Shown: positions 1 to 7,819 of the stretch, piece after piece
Layout of the letters: each line of letters begins with the position of its first letter
How positions within the stretch are numbered: position 1 is the stretch's first letter
Origin: Faecalispora anaeroviscerum
Lineage (GTDB): Bacteria > Bacillota > Clostridia > Oscillospirales > Acutalibacteraceae
Direction: 5' to 3'
Length of the DNA stretch: 64,000 nucleotides
Assembly: GCF_947568225.1 (NCBI RefSeq)
Contig: NZ_CANOOQ010000001.1
Span: forward strand, 2,108,001-2,172,000
Program-made: the position numbers and the translations under genes
Notes under the pieces: generated by a model
What the model was told of the DNA's origin: nothing
Seen by the model: only the letters and a program-made list of their open reading frames with translations
The model's database searches: none

Positions 1-1
1 T

Positions 2-1399
2 TTCTTTCTGTTGATTGTCCCACTGCTGCAGGCTGTGTTCCGTGCGCCGTTTTCCGAGGTGGCGTGGAGCAGCCTACCCGGCGTGGTGGCTGTCGTGGGA
101 ATTTCCTGCTTTCAGTACCTCAGCTGCGAGTACGGCTTCACCGCCGTAGAGGAAAACGGACACAGCCTTTCTATTTTATATTGGAATAGCGGGCTGTTTT
201 TTCAAAAGCACCGTATTCTCCCAGCCGACTGCGTTGCTTCGGTCTTTTTGCGACTAAACCCAGTTCTCGATCTGTTTGGCGCGGCACAGGTGATGCTTGA
301 CAGCCCCGCCGCGAACGCCAAGCGCCCCAGCCTGACGCTGCTCCTCAAAAAGAAAGCACCGATGGCGTGGTGGGATGAGCTGCGTGGAGAAATTACGCAC
401 CGCTATAAAGCAAGCCCCGTGCGCGTGGTGTTGATGGCTATTTCGTGGTCAAACCCGGCTTCGGGCCTGCTTTTGATCGGCATTCTGCTCGACCGCGCCG
501 GGAAGCTGCTCGGCGAAGAACTGACCCGGCAGCTGTACGGAATTTATGAAAGCGTGAATCAAGTTCAGAGGCTGATTGCCTGGGGGCTGCCTCCCGCAGT
601 CGCCATCATCGGCTGGCTGATGGGGCTTGGATGGTTCTGTGCCTTTCTGGTGCAGTTTTTTCGTTACGCTTTTTTCACCGCGGGCGTTTGCCCCACCGGC
701 ACCATGATTTCACGCGGGATGCTCGTTCGCAGCCGGCAGCTGCTCACCAATCAGGCCATCCGTGCGGTAGCGATCCGCCAGACGCTGGTGATGCGCCTAA
801 TGCATCTTTCATCAGTATACCTGCACACGATTGGCTCCGGCAAAGAAAAAGGAGACCGCAGTCTGCTAATGGCTGCCGCAAACACCCGCGAGCTGCGGTA
901 CCACCTTGCTCACTTCTACCCAAAGGAATCGTCGTATTTCTTTTCGCGTGAGGGAATGAAACTCATTCGCCCGCCCAAAAACACGCTGATGAGCTTCCTT
1001 CTGGTGCCGCTGCTGCACGCATCTGCAATTATTACGCTTTACTTGCTGTTCGTGCGGTATCTCCCCTTGTTTTCACCGCTGGTGCTGTTTCTGCTGGCGT
1101 TCCCTTTGTATCACCTGCTTCTGCGCACGGCGGCGTACCGCAATTCCTTTCTGGCGGAAGACAATACCCATATTGCCGCCTGCAGCTACGTGAGCGACCA
1201 GTTGTTTACGGCGGTAATCCCCAAGAGCGCGGTACAGGCTGTGGTAATCCGTCAGAATCCCCTCCAGCAACGCAGCGGTCGCTGCAGTGTACGGCTGTGC
1301 ATTGGCACCGAAAAGGGTGCCTGCTTTGACCTGCGCCATTTTCGCCTGAGCGATGTTGAACAGCTCTCTTTTACCCCGGAAAAAACAGAACGGCAATAA
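2..1399 (+). CDS. Membrane protein with bacterial PH-like (YdbT-type) domains, 5' end outside window
   Basis: The reading frame is open to the left window edge and reads hydrophobic residues (FFLLIVPLL), so the TTG at 11 is probably internal and the true start lies outside. Three segments resemble bPH2 domains of the YdbS/YdbT family: one near residues 45-110 of the visible part (pattern SGLFF..HRILPADCVASV), one near 225-285 and one near 395-455. Hydrophobic blocks near 145-165, 195-225 and 330-370 separate them. YdbT-like proteins are membrane proteins of unclear biochemical role; no enzymatic motif is visible. A hairpin follows the stop. The family is recognised from pattern alone. Confidence 0.65.
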   Translation, partial: FFLLIVPLLQAVFRAPFSEVAWSSLPGVVAVVGISCFQYLSCEYGFTAVEENGHSLSILYWNSGLFFQKHRILPADCVASVFLRLNPVLDLFGAAQVMLDSPAANAKRPSLTLLLKKKAPMAWWDELRGEITHRYKASPVRVVLMAISWSNPASGLLLIGILLDRAGKLLGEELTRQLYGIYESVNQVQRLIAWGLPPAVAIIGWLMGLGWFCAFLVQFFRYAFFTAGVCPTGTMISRGMLVRSRQLLTNQAIRAVAIRQTLVMRLMHLSSVYLHTIGSGKEKGDRSLLMAAANTRELRYHLAHFYPKESSYFFSREGMKLIRPPKNTLMSFLLVPLLHASAIITLYLLFVRYLPLFSPLVLFLLAFPLYHLLLRTAAYRNSFLAEDNTHIAACSYVSDQLFTAVIPKSAVQAVVIRQNPLQQRSGRCSVRLCIGTEKGACFDLRHFRLSDVEQLSFTPEKTERQ

Positions 1400-1485
1400 A
1401 CCATAATTGAATTAAATAGGAGCATCTCTGATTCTGTTCCCCACTCCACCCAAACCGGCAATCCATAAAAAATCCGGCATAAAAA

Positions 1486-1520
1486 TATCAGGGCGCCGCA
1501 TCACCTGCGGCGCCCTGATA
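1486..1520. terminator. Perfect 15-bp hairpin after the PH-domain gene
   Basis: Arms at 1486-1500 and 1506-1520 are perfectly complementary with a 5-nt loop. The T-run lies on the minus-strand side, so it may mainly stop leftward transcription while also protecting the 3' end of the upstream gene. Confidence 0.7.
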
Positions 1521-1831
1521 TTAAAAAAGAGAGAGTAATCAAACGAAAACCGGTGGGTATTCCAACTAGAGGGGGCTGGAACAGAAAGCATCCCTGACCC
1601 GGCATCTAATATAAATTATACTGATTTAAAAAAATATTGCAATAGTTTTTGTGTTATCTATAAAAAACTTTCAAAAATATTCAAAAAGTAGTAAGAAAAA
1701 GAGAACAGGCAAAAACTCTGTCTTGAAAGACGAGGACAAGTCCAAAGCAGGGTACTGCCATAAATAGCGCTCGGGCAGATGAGAACGGTTACATGCGAAC
1801 CCACAGACCCAGTGAGAAATAACTCTATCAA
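1521..1831. other. AT-rich intergenic stretch with no supported gene
   Basis: Between two hairpins I see only AT-rich sequence and a small inverted repeat (TTCCA/TGGAA near 1560-1582). A 77-codon minus-strand frame here has no ribosome site or family resemblance and is not called. Confidence 0.5.
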
Positions 1832-1870
1832 CAGAAAAAAGGCTTGCCCGAATGGGTAAGCCTTTTTCTG
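1832..1870. terminator. Bidirectional terminator downstream of secA
   Basis: Arms at 1832-1849 and 1854-1870 (GGCTTgCCC / GGGtAAGCC core) are flanked by A-run and T-run, giving a U-tract on both strands. It sits about 90 bp beyond the secA stop. Confidence 0.8.
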
Positions 1871-1960
1871 TTCTATCCTAAATGAAAGCAATCCCGTTTT
1901 TGTTTCTTTCTCCCATCTGTGGCGGGAGAAAGAAACCTCTAACCCTATAGTGATTGCGAA

Positions 1961-4714
1961 TTATTCCTCACGGCCGCAGCACTTTTTATATTTTTTACCG
2001 CTCCCGCAGGGGCAGGGATCATTGCGGCCAACCTTTTTACCGTTCACCACGGGGTGATTTTCTTCGCTGCCATCACCCGCGCCCGTGGCCATTGTGGGCT
2101 TCGCCACCTCTTCGCGCTTCGGCTCTTCCTTCGTTTGCAGTCGAACCGTCAGCATCATGCGGGCCGTGTTCTCACGGATCTGTGCGATCATCGAGTCGAA
2201 CATATCGAAGCCCTCCATGCGGTATTCCACCACAGGGTCACGCTGGGCATAGGCGCGCAGGCGAATACCGCGCTGCAGCTCTTCCATCGCGTCGATATGA
2301 TCCATCCACAGGGTATCAACATTCTTAAGCAGAATCACACGCTCCAGCTCACGCACAATTTCTGGGCTGAACTCTTGCTCACGCTGCTCGTACATGCGGT
2401 TTGCAATTTGGAGCAGCTCGTTCTTTACAAACTCGGGGTCAAGGTCTTCCAACTCCTCCGGTGTAAAGTTGAGGTCGTCCTCATGCAGCAGCCAGCCCAT
2501 ATAGTGGTCTCGCAAGCCCTTGAAATCCCAGTCATCATGCAGCTGGTCCTCCGGCAGGTAGCGCTTAATATTGGTATCGATCGCCTGCTCGATCATCGTG
2601 ATGATCTGGCCACGAATATTTTCGCCGTTCAGCACCTGGTCGCGCTGCTTGTAGATGACCTCGCGCTGACGGTTCATCACGTCGTCGTACTGCAGAACGT
2701 TTTTGCGGATGCCGAAGTTACGGCCTTCCACCTTGCGCTGGGCGCTTTCAATGGTTTTTGAGAGCATACCCGCCTCAATCGGCATATCCTCTTCCACCTT
2801 GAGGGAATCCATCAAATTCGAGATTCGCTCACCGCCGAACAAACGCATCAGATCATCTTCCAACGAAATATAAAACCGGCTTTTACCGGGGTCTCCCTGA
2901 CGACCGGCACGGCCGCGCAGCTGGTTGTCGATACGGCGGGATTCGTGGCGCTCGGTGCCGATGATATAAAGGCCGCCCAACGAGCAGACCTCTTCGGCTA
3001 TGGGCCGGACTTGATCCTTGAATTTTTCATTCAGCTCCACAAAGGTTTTGCGGGCCTCCAGAATTTCGGGGTCCTGCGTATCGGAATACGCGGTAGATTC
3101 GCTGATGAGCTCTTCGCTGAACTGCATGCGGCGCATCTCGGATTTTGCCATATATTCGGCGTTGCCGCCCAGCATAATATCGGTACCGCGCCCTGCCATA
3201 TTGGTGGCAATGGTCACGGCGCCCTTTTTACCGGCCTGCGCAACGATTTCAGCTTCCTTTTCATGGTACTTCGCGTTCAGCACCTCATGCTTTACGCCGC
3301 GGCGCTTGAGCATACTGCTGAGAATCTCGGATTTTTCAATCGAGATTGTACCAACCAGCACGGGTTGTCCCTTTTTGTAGTGTTCTTCCACGTCCTCGAT
3401 CACGGCGTCGAACTTCGCCTTCTCCGTCTTGTAGACGACGTCGGGCAAGTCTTCACGCGCAAGCTCACGGTTGGTGGGAATCTCCACTACGTCCAGCTTG
3501 TAGATCTCGCGGAACTCCTCCTCTTCGGTCATGGCCGTACCGGTCATACCGGAGAGCTTCGAGTACAGACGGAAGTAATTCTGGAATGTGATGGTAGCCA
3601 GCGTTTTGCTCTCGCGGGCAACCTCCACCCCTTCTTTTGCCTCGATGGCCTGGTGCAGTCCCTCGTTATAGCGGCGGCCATACATCAAGCGGCCGGTGAA
3701 CTCATCCACAATGATAACCTCGCCGTCCTTCACGACGTAGTCAATATCGTTGCGCATCACACCGTTCGCCTTAATGGCCTGATTCACGTGGTGCTGGATC
3801 GTCAGGTTCTCCGCATCGGTCAGGTTCTCAATCTGGAAATATTGCTCCGCCTTCTTCACACCGGAGGGGGTGAGAGAAGCGGTTTTCAGCTTTTCGTTGA
3901 CGACGTAGTCATACTCCTTGTACAGCTCGTCGTTGTCTTCCTTTTCATCCACCTCAGCCACGCGAACCATCTTAAGCTGCTTGGCAAGGCGGTCGGCCAG
4001 TGCATACAGCTCAGTGGATTTATCCCCCTGGCCCGAAATAATCAAAGGTGTGCGAGCCTCATCAATCAGAATGGAGTCCACCTCATCGACGATCGCGTAG
4101 TTGTGGCCGCGCTGTACCTTATTCTCTTTGTAGATCACCATGTTGTCGCGCAGGTAGTCAAAGCCCATCTCGTTGTTGGTGCCGTATGTGATGTCCGCCT
4201 CATAGGCGGCCTTGCGCTGATCGTTGTCCATATCGTGAACGATCAGTCCGACGGTCAGGCCAAGGAATCGGTACACCTTGCCCATCCACTCCGAGTCGCG
4301 GCGGGCCAAATAATCGTTGACCGTAACCACATGCACACCCTTGCCGGAAAGCGCATTCAGATACGCCGGCAGAGTTGCCACCAGAGTTTTACCTTCACCG
4401 GTTTTCATTTCACTGATGCGTCCCTGGTGCAGCACGATGCCGCCAATGATCTGTACCGGAAAATGGCGCATCTCCAAAATACGGGCAGAGCCTTCCCGGC
4501 AAACGGCAAACGCATCGGGCAGGATGTCGTCAAGCGTTTCGCCATTTTCGAGCCTTTCCTTCAGCGCGGGAGTCTGCGCTTTCAGCTCGGCGTCCGACAT
4601 GGCTTTGTATTTTTCCTCCAACGCCAGAACAGCATCGCAAAGGGGCTGAATTCGCTTCAGCTCACGTTTGCTGTAATTACCAAAGAACTTGGCTAAAACA
4701 TTCATCGTCTTCAC
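1961..4714 (-). CDS. secA: Preprotein translocase ATPase SecA
   Basis: SecA is the cytosolic ATPase motor that drives unfolded preproteins through SecYEG. Walker A is MKTGEGKT at residues 103-110, and a DEVDSILID Walker B-type motif lies near 210. The preprotein cross-linking and helical scaffold regions follow. The C-terminus ends in the zinc-binding SEC-C motif with Cys901, Cys903, Cys912 and Cys913, which in other species binds SecB or ribosomes. The length of 917 residues is normal for the family. It stands alone: small membrane protein genes lie upstream and a bidirectional terminator downstream. An extended -10 (TGtTATAAT, -10 at 4781-4786) and a leader hairpin precede it. Confidence 0.97.
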   Translation of the reverse strand: MKTMNVLAKFFGNYSKRELKRIQPLCDAVLALEEKYKAMSDAELKAQTPALKERLENGETLDDILPDAFAVCREGSARILEMRHFPVQIIGGIVLHQGRISEMKTGEGKTLVATLPAYLNALSGKGVHVVTVNDYLARRDSEWMGKVYRFLGLTVGLIVHDMDNDQRKAAYEADITYGTNNEMGFDYLRDNMVIYKENKVQRGHNYAIVDEVDSILIDEARTPLIISGQGDKSTELYALADRLAKQLKMVRVAEVDEKEDNDELYKEYDYVVNEKLKTASLTPSGVKKAEQYFQIENLTDAENLTIQHHVNQAIKANGVMRNDIDYVVKDGEVIIVDEFTGRLMYGRRYNEGLHQAIEAKEGVEVARESKTLATITFQNYFRLYSKLSGMTGTAMTEEEEFREIYKLDVVEIPTNRELAREDLPDVVYKTEKAKFDAVIEDVEEHYKKGQPVLVGTISIEKSEILSSMLKRRGVKHEVLNAKYHEKEAEIVAQAGKKGAVTIATNMAGRGTDIMLGGNAEYMAKSEMRRMQFSEELISESTAYSDTQDPEILEARKTFVELNEKFKDQVRPIAEEVCSLGGLYIIGTERHESRRIDNQLRGRAGRQGDPGKSRFYISLEDDLMRLFGGERISNLMDSLKVEEDMPIEAGMLSKTIESAQRKVEGRNFGIRKNVLQYDDVMNRQREVIYKQRDQVLNGENIRGQIITMIEQAIDTNIKRYLPEDQLHDDWDFKGLRDHYMGWLLHEDDLNFTPEELEDLDPEFVKNELLQIANRMYEQREQEFSPEIVRELERVILLKNVDTLWMDHIDAMEELQRGIRLRAYAQRDPVVEYRMEGFDMFDSMIAQIRENTARMMLTVRLQTKEEPKREEVAKPTMATGAGDGSEENHPVVNGKKVGRNDPCPCGSGKKYKKCCGREE

Positions 4715-4730
4715 CTCAACACAATTTAAA

Positions 4731-4752
4731 GACGAAACAAATCGGTTTCGTC
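4731..4752 (-). promoter_or_regulatory. Hairpin in the secA 5' leader
   Basis: An 8-bp perfect inverted repeat (GACGAAAC / GTTTCGTC) with a 6-nt loop lies between the putative extended -10 at 4781-4786 and the secA start. It would form in the mRNA just upstream of the ribosome site. A role in translation control is inference only. Confidence 0.4.
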
Positions 4753-4912
4753 AGATGATCTTCATACGTATACGTTTATGATTATAACATAGCACTGGCT
4801 AAAAAAAAAGAAGATTGTGTAAACAAACAGTTTCTGCCAGCAAGAGCGCCATTTTTGCTTTTATTTATTTGGCAATTAAACCCGCTTGTTCTGTTGTTTT
4901 ACCCACAGGTTC

Positions 4913-5104
4913 ATGGTATATTTGTTGTATCGTAGTTCTATTCTTCGTCTTGGAATGAGAGGTTTTTCTATAAATTTATTTTTATGGCTGTCTTCTCTGG
5001 CAGGAATTGAATCGTTACTCCGCATATTTTTATACCTTGCGGCAATTGGGTTTGGTCTAAGATGGATAAAGGCGCTCAATATTTACATTGATAAAAATAA
5101 ATAA
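4913..5104 (+). CDS. Possible small hydrophobic protein (63 aa)
   Basis: This frame encodes a basic N-terminus and a long hydrophobic stretch (FSINLFLWLSSLAG then LLRIFLYLAAIGFGL) that could form one or two membrane segments. It ends 22 bp before a strong bidirectional hairpin, which suits a real gene. The ribosome site is weak (CAGGTTC before ATG) and no family is recognised. The opposite strand has a competing 67-codon frame with no better support. It may be spurious. Confidence 0.3.
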   Translation: MVYLLYRSSILRLGMRGFSINLFLWLSSLAGIESLLRIFLYLAAIGFGLRWIKALNIYIDKNK

Positions 5105-5125
5105 CCTGCTAAAAAGCAGAAAGAG

Positions 5126-5166
5126 ACCCGGCCTATATCCCAAAAGTGTATGGATATAGGCCGGGT
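5126..5166. terminator. Bidirectional terminator
   Basis: Perfect 15-bp arms at 5126-5140 and 5152-5166 (ACCCGGCC / GGCCGGGT ends). It lies immediately beyond the stop of the 95-aa minus-strand gene and just after the small plus-strand frame. Confidence 0.8.
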
Positions 5167-5170
5167 ACTT

Positions 5171-5458
5171 TTATTGCAGCATGCGGAAAAGAGATATAAC
5201 AGCGCCTCCAATAAAAATGATAATATTAAAAAACAGCTCTCGGCTTTCTTTACGTGACCGCTCTTGCTTGCATACGTGCCAAATAACTCCCAAAAATCCC
5301 AATGATAATATAGAGAAAACAAGAGGCACAAAATACCATAATGCCGCGGGATCACCGTGTATAATAAAACAGACTATAAATAAAAAAAACCACAACTTAT
5401 AAATTCCTTTTTCTTCTAGTATTTCCTGCTGGATGCCTAGCCAGTATTTTTTGTTCAT
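5171..5458 (-). CDS. Small membrane protein of unknown function (95 aa)
   Basis: The start is set at the ATG preceded by AAAGGGGGCGCAGTG, rather than a frame opening 24 codons earlier. After a charged amphipathic start, three hydrophobic stretches are visible, near residues 22-35, 41-62 and 75-90. No family is recognised. It is the last of three consecutive small membrane protein genes (95, 79 and 102 aa) that share orientation and an upstream promoter/leader module. Such runs are often immunity or stress membrane proteins, but nothing here proves that. Base composition is AT-richer than the flanking housekeeping genes. Confidence 0.6.
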   Translation of the reverse strand: MNKKYWLGIQQEILEEKGIYKLWFFLFIVCFIIHGDPAALWYFVPLVFSILSLGFLGVIWHVCKQERSRKESRELFFNIIIFIGGAVISLFRMLQ

Positions 5459-5543
5459 CACTGCGCCCCCTTTGAGATGCTTTAATTGGCATGTCGTTGT
5501 GTTGAAAACGACCCTTACTGGGCGCAACAAAGCTTTCCCAAAT

Positions 5544-5783
5544 TTACAAATACATTCTGATCATAAACCATAACGCAAGCAAAATGACTGCAATGTTCAA
5601 TACGACAGCCGCCGTTTCCTTTTTACGGTAAGAGCGAACGGTGTTAACCGCCACGATTGCAATAATATAAACATAAAGAAGCGTTTGAGCGGTTTTTAAG
5701 CTTACGTGAAATACAGGGTAAGAAATGCCGATCAGAATACCGATTGCAAGCGCACAGAATAAATAAATCGTTTTCTTTGTCAA
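5544..5783 (-). CDS. Small membrane protein of unknown function (79 aa)
   Basis: A TTG start at 5783 preceded by AGCAGGTG fits better than the 99-codon frame opening upstream. The protein starts LTKKTIYLF, has a hydrophobic segment near residues 5-22, a second near 28-45, a basic linker (RSYRKKET) and a third segment before a short tail. No family is recognised. It sits between two other small membrane protein genes in the same orientation, 85 bp and 93 bp away, so co-transcription is likely. Confidence 0.5.
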   Translation of the reverse strand: MTKKTIYLFCALAIGILIGISYPVFHVSLKTAQTLLYVYIIAIVAVNTVRSYRKKETAAVVLNIAVILLALWFMIRMYL

Positions 5784-5876
5784 AATACAACGCACCTGCT
5801 TTCTTAAATGAGTAGGGTTTTTCTCATGAAAAACAACTACCATTTTACTGTAAAAGTGTACAGCAGAATATTCAGA

Positions 5877-6185
5877 TCAAACCAAATAATCTGTTATTAT
5901 GGAAAGCACAACTGCCAATCCAAAACCAATGAAAAAGAACAATCGTACAAACTTTTTATCCTGCATGTATTTACTCCGATCCTCCCCGCTCTTTTGATAA
6001 AGCCAAAGAGAGAAAAAGAAGATGGCGCAGAGCAGAGCCAAAGGCGGCCAAAAAAGAAAAGACCTCAGCACCGCCAGATCAAAAACGTCTGTTGCTCTCA
6101 AAATACGGTAAAGAGCGGACAGCAGTACATACACGATAAAAAGATACGCTAAAAGATACCACCACTTTTGCAATTTTTCATTCAT
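5877..6185 (-). CDS. Small membrane protein of unknown function (102 aa)
   Basis: The product starts MNEKLQKWWYLLAYLF and has three hydrophobic segments, near residues 9-28, 43-66 and 80-100. A polar loop (YQKSGEDRSKYMQDKK) lies between the last two. It is the first gene after the left copy of the duplicated promoter/leader module, so the ECF-like promoter there reads into it. The ribosome site is poor; a second ATG lies six codons upstream. No family is recognised. Confidence 0.55.
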   Translation of the reverse strand: MNEKLQKWWYLLAYLFIVYVLLSALYRILRATDVFDLAVLRSFLFWPPLALLCAIFFFSLWLYQKSGEDRSKYMQDKKFVRLFFFIGFGLAVVLSIITDYLV

Positions 6186-6240
6186 AAATATAACACCCAA
6201 CAATTAATAATAAAAGTCCCAATTGACCTTTTTACATCTA

Positions 6241-6288
6241 TCAAATCTTGCCGAAATCGAAGGCTTTTGAAAATTGGAAACAGCACAC
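6241..6288 (-). CDS. Conserved 15-codon micro-ORF, left copy
   Basis: A GTG start preceded by AAAGGGGGGGGGCTGT opens a 15-codon frame MCCFQFSKAFDFGKI ending in TGA. The right module copy encodes MCGSQFSKAFDFGKI with the same start, ribosome site and stop. It could be a leader peptide controlling downstream genes or a functional micropeptide. Alternatively the conserved element is the RNA itself and the frame is incidental. Confidence 0.35.
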   Translation of the reverse strand: MCCFQFSKAFDFGKI

Positions 6289-6352
6289 AGCCCCCCCCCT
6301 TTCTTAACAAAATCACAGCACGAATTTCTTTTTTCAAACAGCCTTCATTAAC

Positions 6353-6381
6353 ATAACGTTTGAGAGGGTCCATTTGTTACA
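6353..6381 (-). promoter_or_regulatory. ECF-sigma-like promoter, left copy
   Basis: On the minus strand TGTAAC is followed after 17 nt by CGTTAT, resembling ECF promoters (GTAAC-type -35, CGT-type -10) rather than the vegetative consensus. It points at the micro-ORF and the small membrane protein cluster. Confidence 0.5.
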
Positions 6382-6448
6382 TATTTTTCCAAAAAATTTA
6401 AAAATATTTTTTCAGAGTCTTTTTTTCGTACCATCTGCCCTGAAATAG

Positions 6449-6481
6449 CAAAAAGGCTTCGCGTTTGCGAAGCCTTTTTGC
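6449..6481 (-). terminator. Terminator within left module copy
   Basis: Perfect 15-bp arms (GCAAAAAGGCTTCGC and its complement) with a 3-nt loop. It would stop leftward transcripts from the 74-aa gene and is nearly identical to the dnaJ terminator in the right copy. Confidence 0.8.
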
Positions 6482-6593
6482 TATGATTTCCACCTTAAAA
6501 CATTGAGAACAACTGATAAAAGAGAGCTACCGGTTTTACTTGAAAAAATGCTGCCAAGCATCCAATAATGAATACCGCTCCATAGAAGTAAAG

Positions 6594-6612
6594 AAAAAGG
6601 CTTTGCCTTTTT
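6594..6612 (-). terminator. Small terminator after the 74-aa gene
   Basis: AAAAAGGC-TTT-GCCTTTTT forms an 8-bp stem with U-tract about 100 bp past the stop of the 74-aa gene. A second short hairpin (GTCCG/CGGAC) lies near 6665-6677. Confidence 0.55.
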
Positions 6613-6708
6613 GTACGTTCCAATCTACCCAAAAAGCAGATAATTGGGGGGCTTGCCACTGTCCGTTTTTTACGGACCTATTCATAAATCCGGTTACGGG
6701 GGTTACTA

Positions 6709-6933
6709 TTATGAAAAATTGGACAATTCTTGTAAAGAAAACTTATGTCTCCGTTTTAAGAATCTTCCTCTACTTACTATAATAACATTGCCAAATTGTT
6801 GTAAATGTAATGTTATGTGTTTATTATTAACAGACACGATGATAGAAGTCGGCCCACTATCAGTATTTTTTAAATCCTGCAGTAGATCCGATTCATGGAT
6901 CAATTCTAAGATGTTTTGTCTGGTTAAAATCAT
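6709..6933 (-). CDS. Hypothetical protein (74 aa), coupled to the secreted protein gene
   Basis: The ATG overlaps the stop of the upstream gene in a TAATG arrangement, which implies translational coupling. The product begins MILTRQNILELIHESDLL, is soluble, carries no signal peptide, and has a beta-rich middle (TSIIVSVNNKHITLHL) and a basic patch (RGRFLKRRHK). No family is recognised. Because it is coupled to a secreted protein, a cytosolic partner or regulator role is conceivable but unproven. Confidence 0.55.
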   Translation of the reverse strand: MILTRQNILELIHESDLLQDLKNTDSGPTSIIVSVNNKHITLHLQQFGNVIIVSRGRFLKRRHKFSLQELSNFS

Positions 6934-7538
6934 TATAAACTCACCAATTTTGAATTATTTGCAACTGACATTTTACCATCTTCTACGGTAGTAATATATG
7001 CGTTTTTCCAGCCAACTTTAACCTTAGTTATCCCCTTTGGAATAGTGAAATTAGCACTCGTTCCTCCTGCGCGATTATATCGTCCACTTAAGTCGCTGTA
7101 TCCTTGTAATGAACCATTAAAATAGGCTTCGGGATTTAATATGGAAGTTGATTTGCAATACCCATCTGCAGACACACGTGTTAACTGATTTCCTTTCGCC
7201 TCCCAGTATAAATTCGATAGCCGTGTAGGTCCACAAGACAGCCCTACATGAAATTCAGCAACAATCTTAGATTTCTGTTTCTGCGTTTCAATTGTTCTAG
7301 ATAGATCAGCCTCGCTACCAGTAACCTTTCTCGTTATATAATTTCCATTAGAATCCTTCTCAATAACCACTTTAATAACTTTCGAACTAAGTTCATTAAC
7401 ATCAAACTCCAGTTCAATATTGTTAATGGCCTGCGTATTAACCTTAGACTCGCTTTCAGTATTTTTTGCTGACACGGGAAATGAAAAACTTAACGAGACA
7501 ACAAGAGTAGCTAGAAGCAAAGAAAATATCTTTTTCAT
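6933..7538 (-). CDS. Secreted protein of unknown function (201 aa)
   Basis: The start is set at the ATG behind AAAGGAGATTTAAA. MKKIFSLLLATLVVSLSFSF followed by PVSA is a clear Sec signal peptide, with cleavage likely after VSA at about residue 24. The mature part has a Glu/Lys/Thr-rich segment, then a domain with two cysteines (LSCGP and DGYCKS, possible disulfide) and an aromatic, Gly/Asn-rich beta-type C-terminus. I do not recognise the family. It is first in a two-gene unit behind the right copy of the duplicated module. Confidence 0.7.
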   Translation of the reverse strand: MKKIFSLLLATLVVSLSFSFPVSAKNTESESKVNTQAINNIELEFDVNELSSKVIKVVIEKDSNGNYITRKVTGSEADLSRTIETQKQKSKIVAEFHVGLSCGPTRLSNLYWEAKGNQLTRVSADGYCKSTSILNPEAYFNGSLQGYSDLSGRYNRAGGTSANFTIPKGITKVKVGWKNAYITTVEDGKMSVANNSKLVSL

Positions 7539-7582
7539 TTTAAATCTCCTTTCGAAAAAACACAACTAATTTTTTACATCTA

Positions 7583-7630
7583 TCAAATCTTGCCGAAATC
7601 GAAGGCTTTTGAAAATTGGGAACCGCACAC
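7583..7630 (-). CDS. Conserved 15-codon micro-ORF, right copy
   Basis: GTG start behind AAAGGAGGCCTGT, an excellent ribosome site; the frame is MCGSQFSKAFDFGKI then TGA. Only a few bases differ from the left copy across the 48-nt frame, whereas the preceding ~50 bp differ much more. A leader-peptide role is inference. Confidence 0.4.
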   Translation of the reverse strand: MCGSQFSKAFDFGKI

Positions 7631-7692
7631 AGGCCTCCTTTCCAAACGAAATCACAGCCCCAAAATCTTTTTTTCAAACAGCCTTCATTAAC

Positions 7693-7721
7693 ATAACGTT
7701 TTAGAGGGTCGATTTGTTACA
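7693..7721 (-). promoter_or_regulatory. ECF-sigma-like promoter, right copy
   Basis: TGTAAC-N17-CGTTAT on the minus strand, identical in both hexamers and spacing to the left copy. It points toward the micro-ORF and the secreted-protein gene. No ECF sigma gene is present in the window. Confidence 0.5.
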
Positions 7722-7789
7722 GATTTTTCCAAAAAATTTAAAAATAATTTTTGGGAGCCCTTTTTTCGTACCATCTGGCCTGAAACAGC

Positions 7790-7819
7790 AAAAAGGCTTC
7801 GCGAATGCGAAGCCTTTTT
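7790..7819 (-). terminator. Terminator of the hrcA-grpE-dnaK-dnaJ operon
   Basis: A 13-bp stem AAAAAGGCTTCGC with its complement and a U-tract, 36 bp beyond the dnaJ stop. Confidence 0.85.

Larger units (their letters stand above)
6229..6480 (-). repeat. Left copy of a ~250-bp duplicated intergenic module
   Basis: This segment is closely similar to 7571-7820 in the same orientation. Reading on the minus strand it holds, in order, a terminator hairpin, an AT-rich stretch, an ECF-like promoter (TGTAAC-N17-CGTTAT), a ribosome site and a 15-codon micro-ORF, then the spacer to the first structural gene. The promoter and micro-ORF blocks are far more conserved between copies than the sequence between them. 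Confidence 0.85.

Noticed and set aside
2945..4696. A 583-codon plus-strand frame opposite secA
   Set aside because: It is the antisense shadow of secA; no ribosome site, His/Leu-rich composition and no family resemblance, while secA on the minus strand is unmistakable.
6182..6373. 63-codon frame through the left module (MDPLKRYVNEGCLKKEI)
   Set aside because: Its start lies inside the ECF-like promoter block and the frame is not preserved in the right copy, where indels break it.
6540..6991. Two plus-strand frames of 80 and 115 codons
   Set aside because: They overlap a terminator and the 74-aa gene antisense; no ribosome site or recognisable features.
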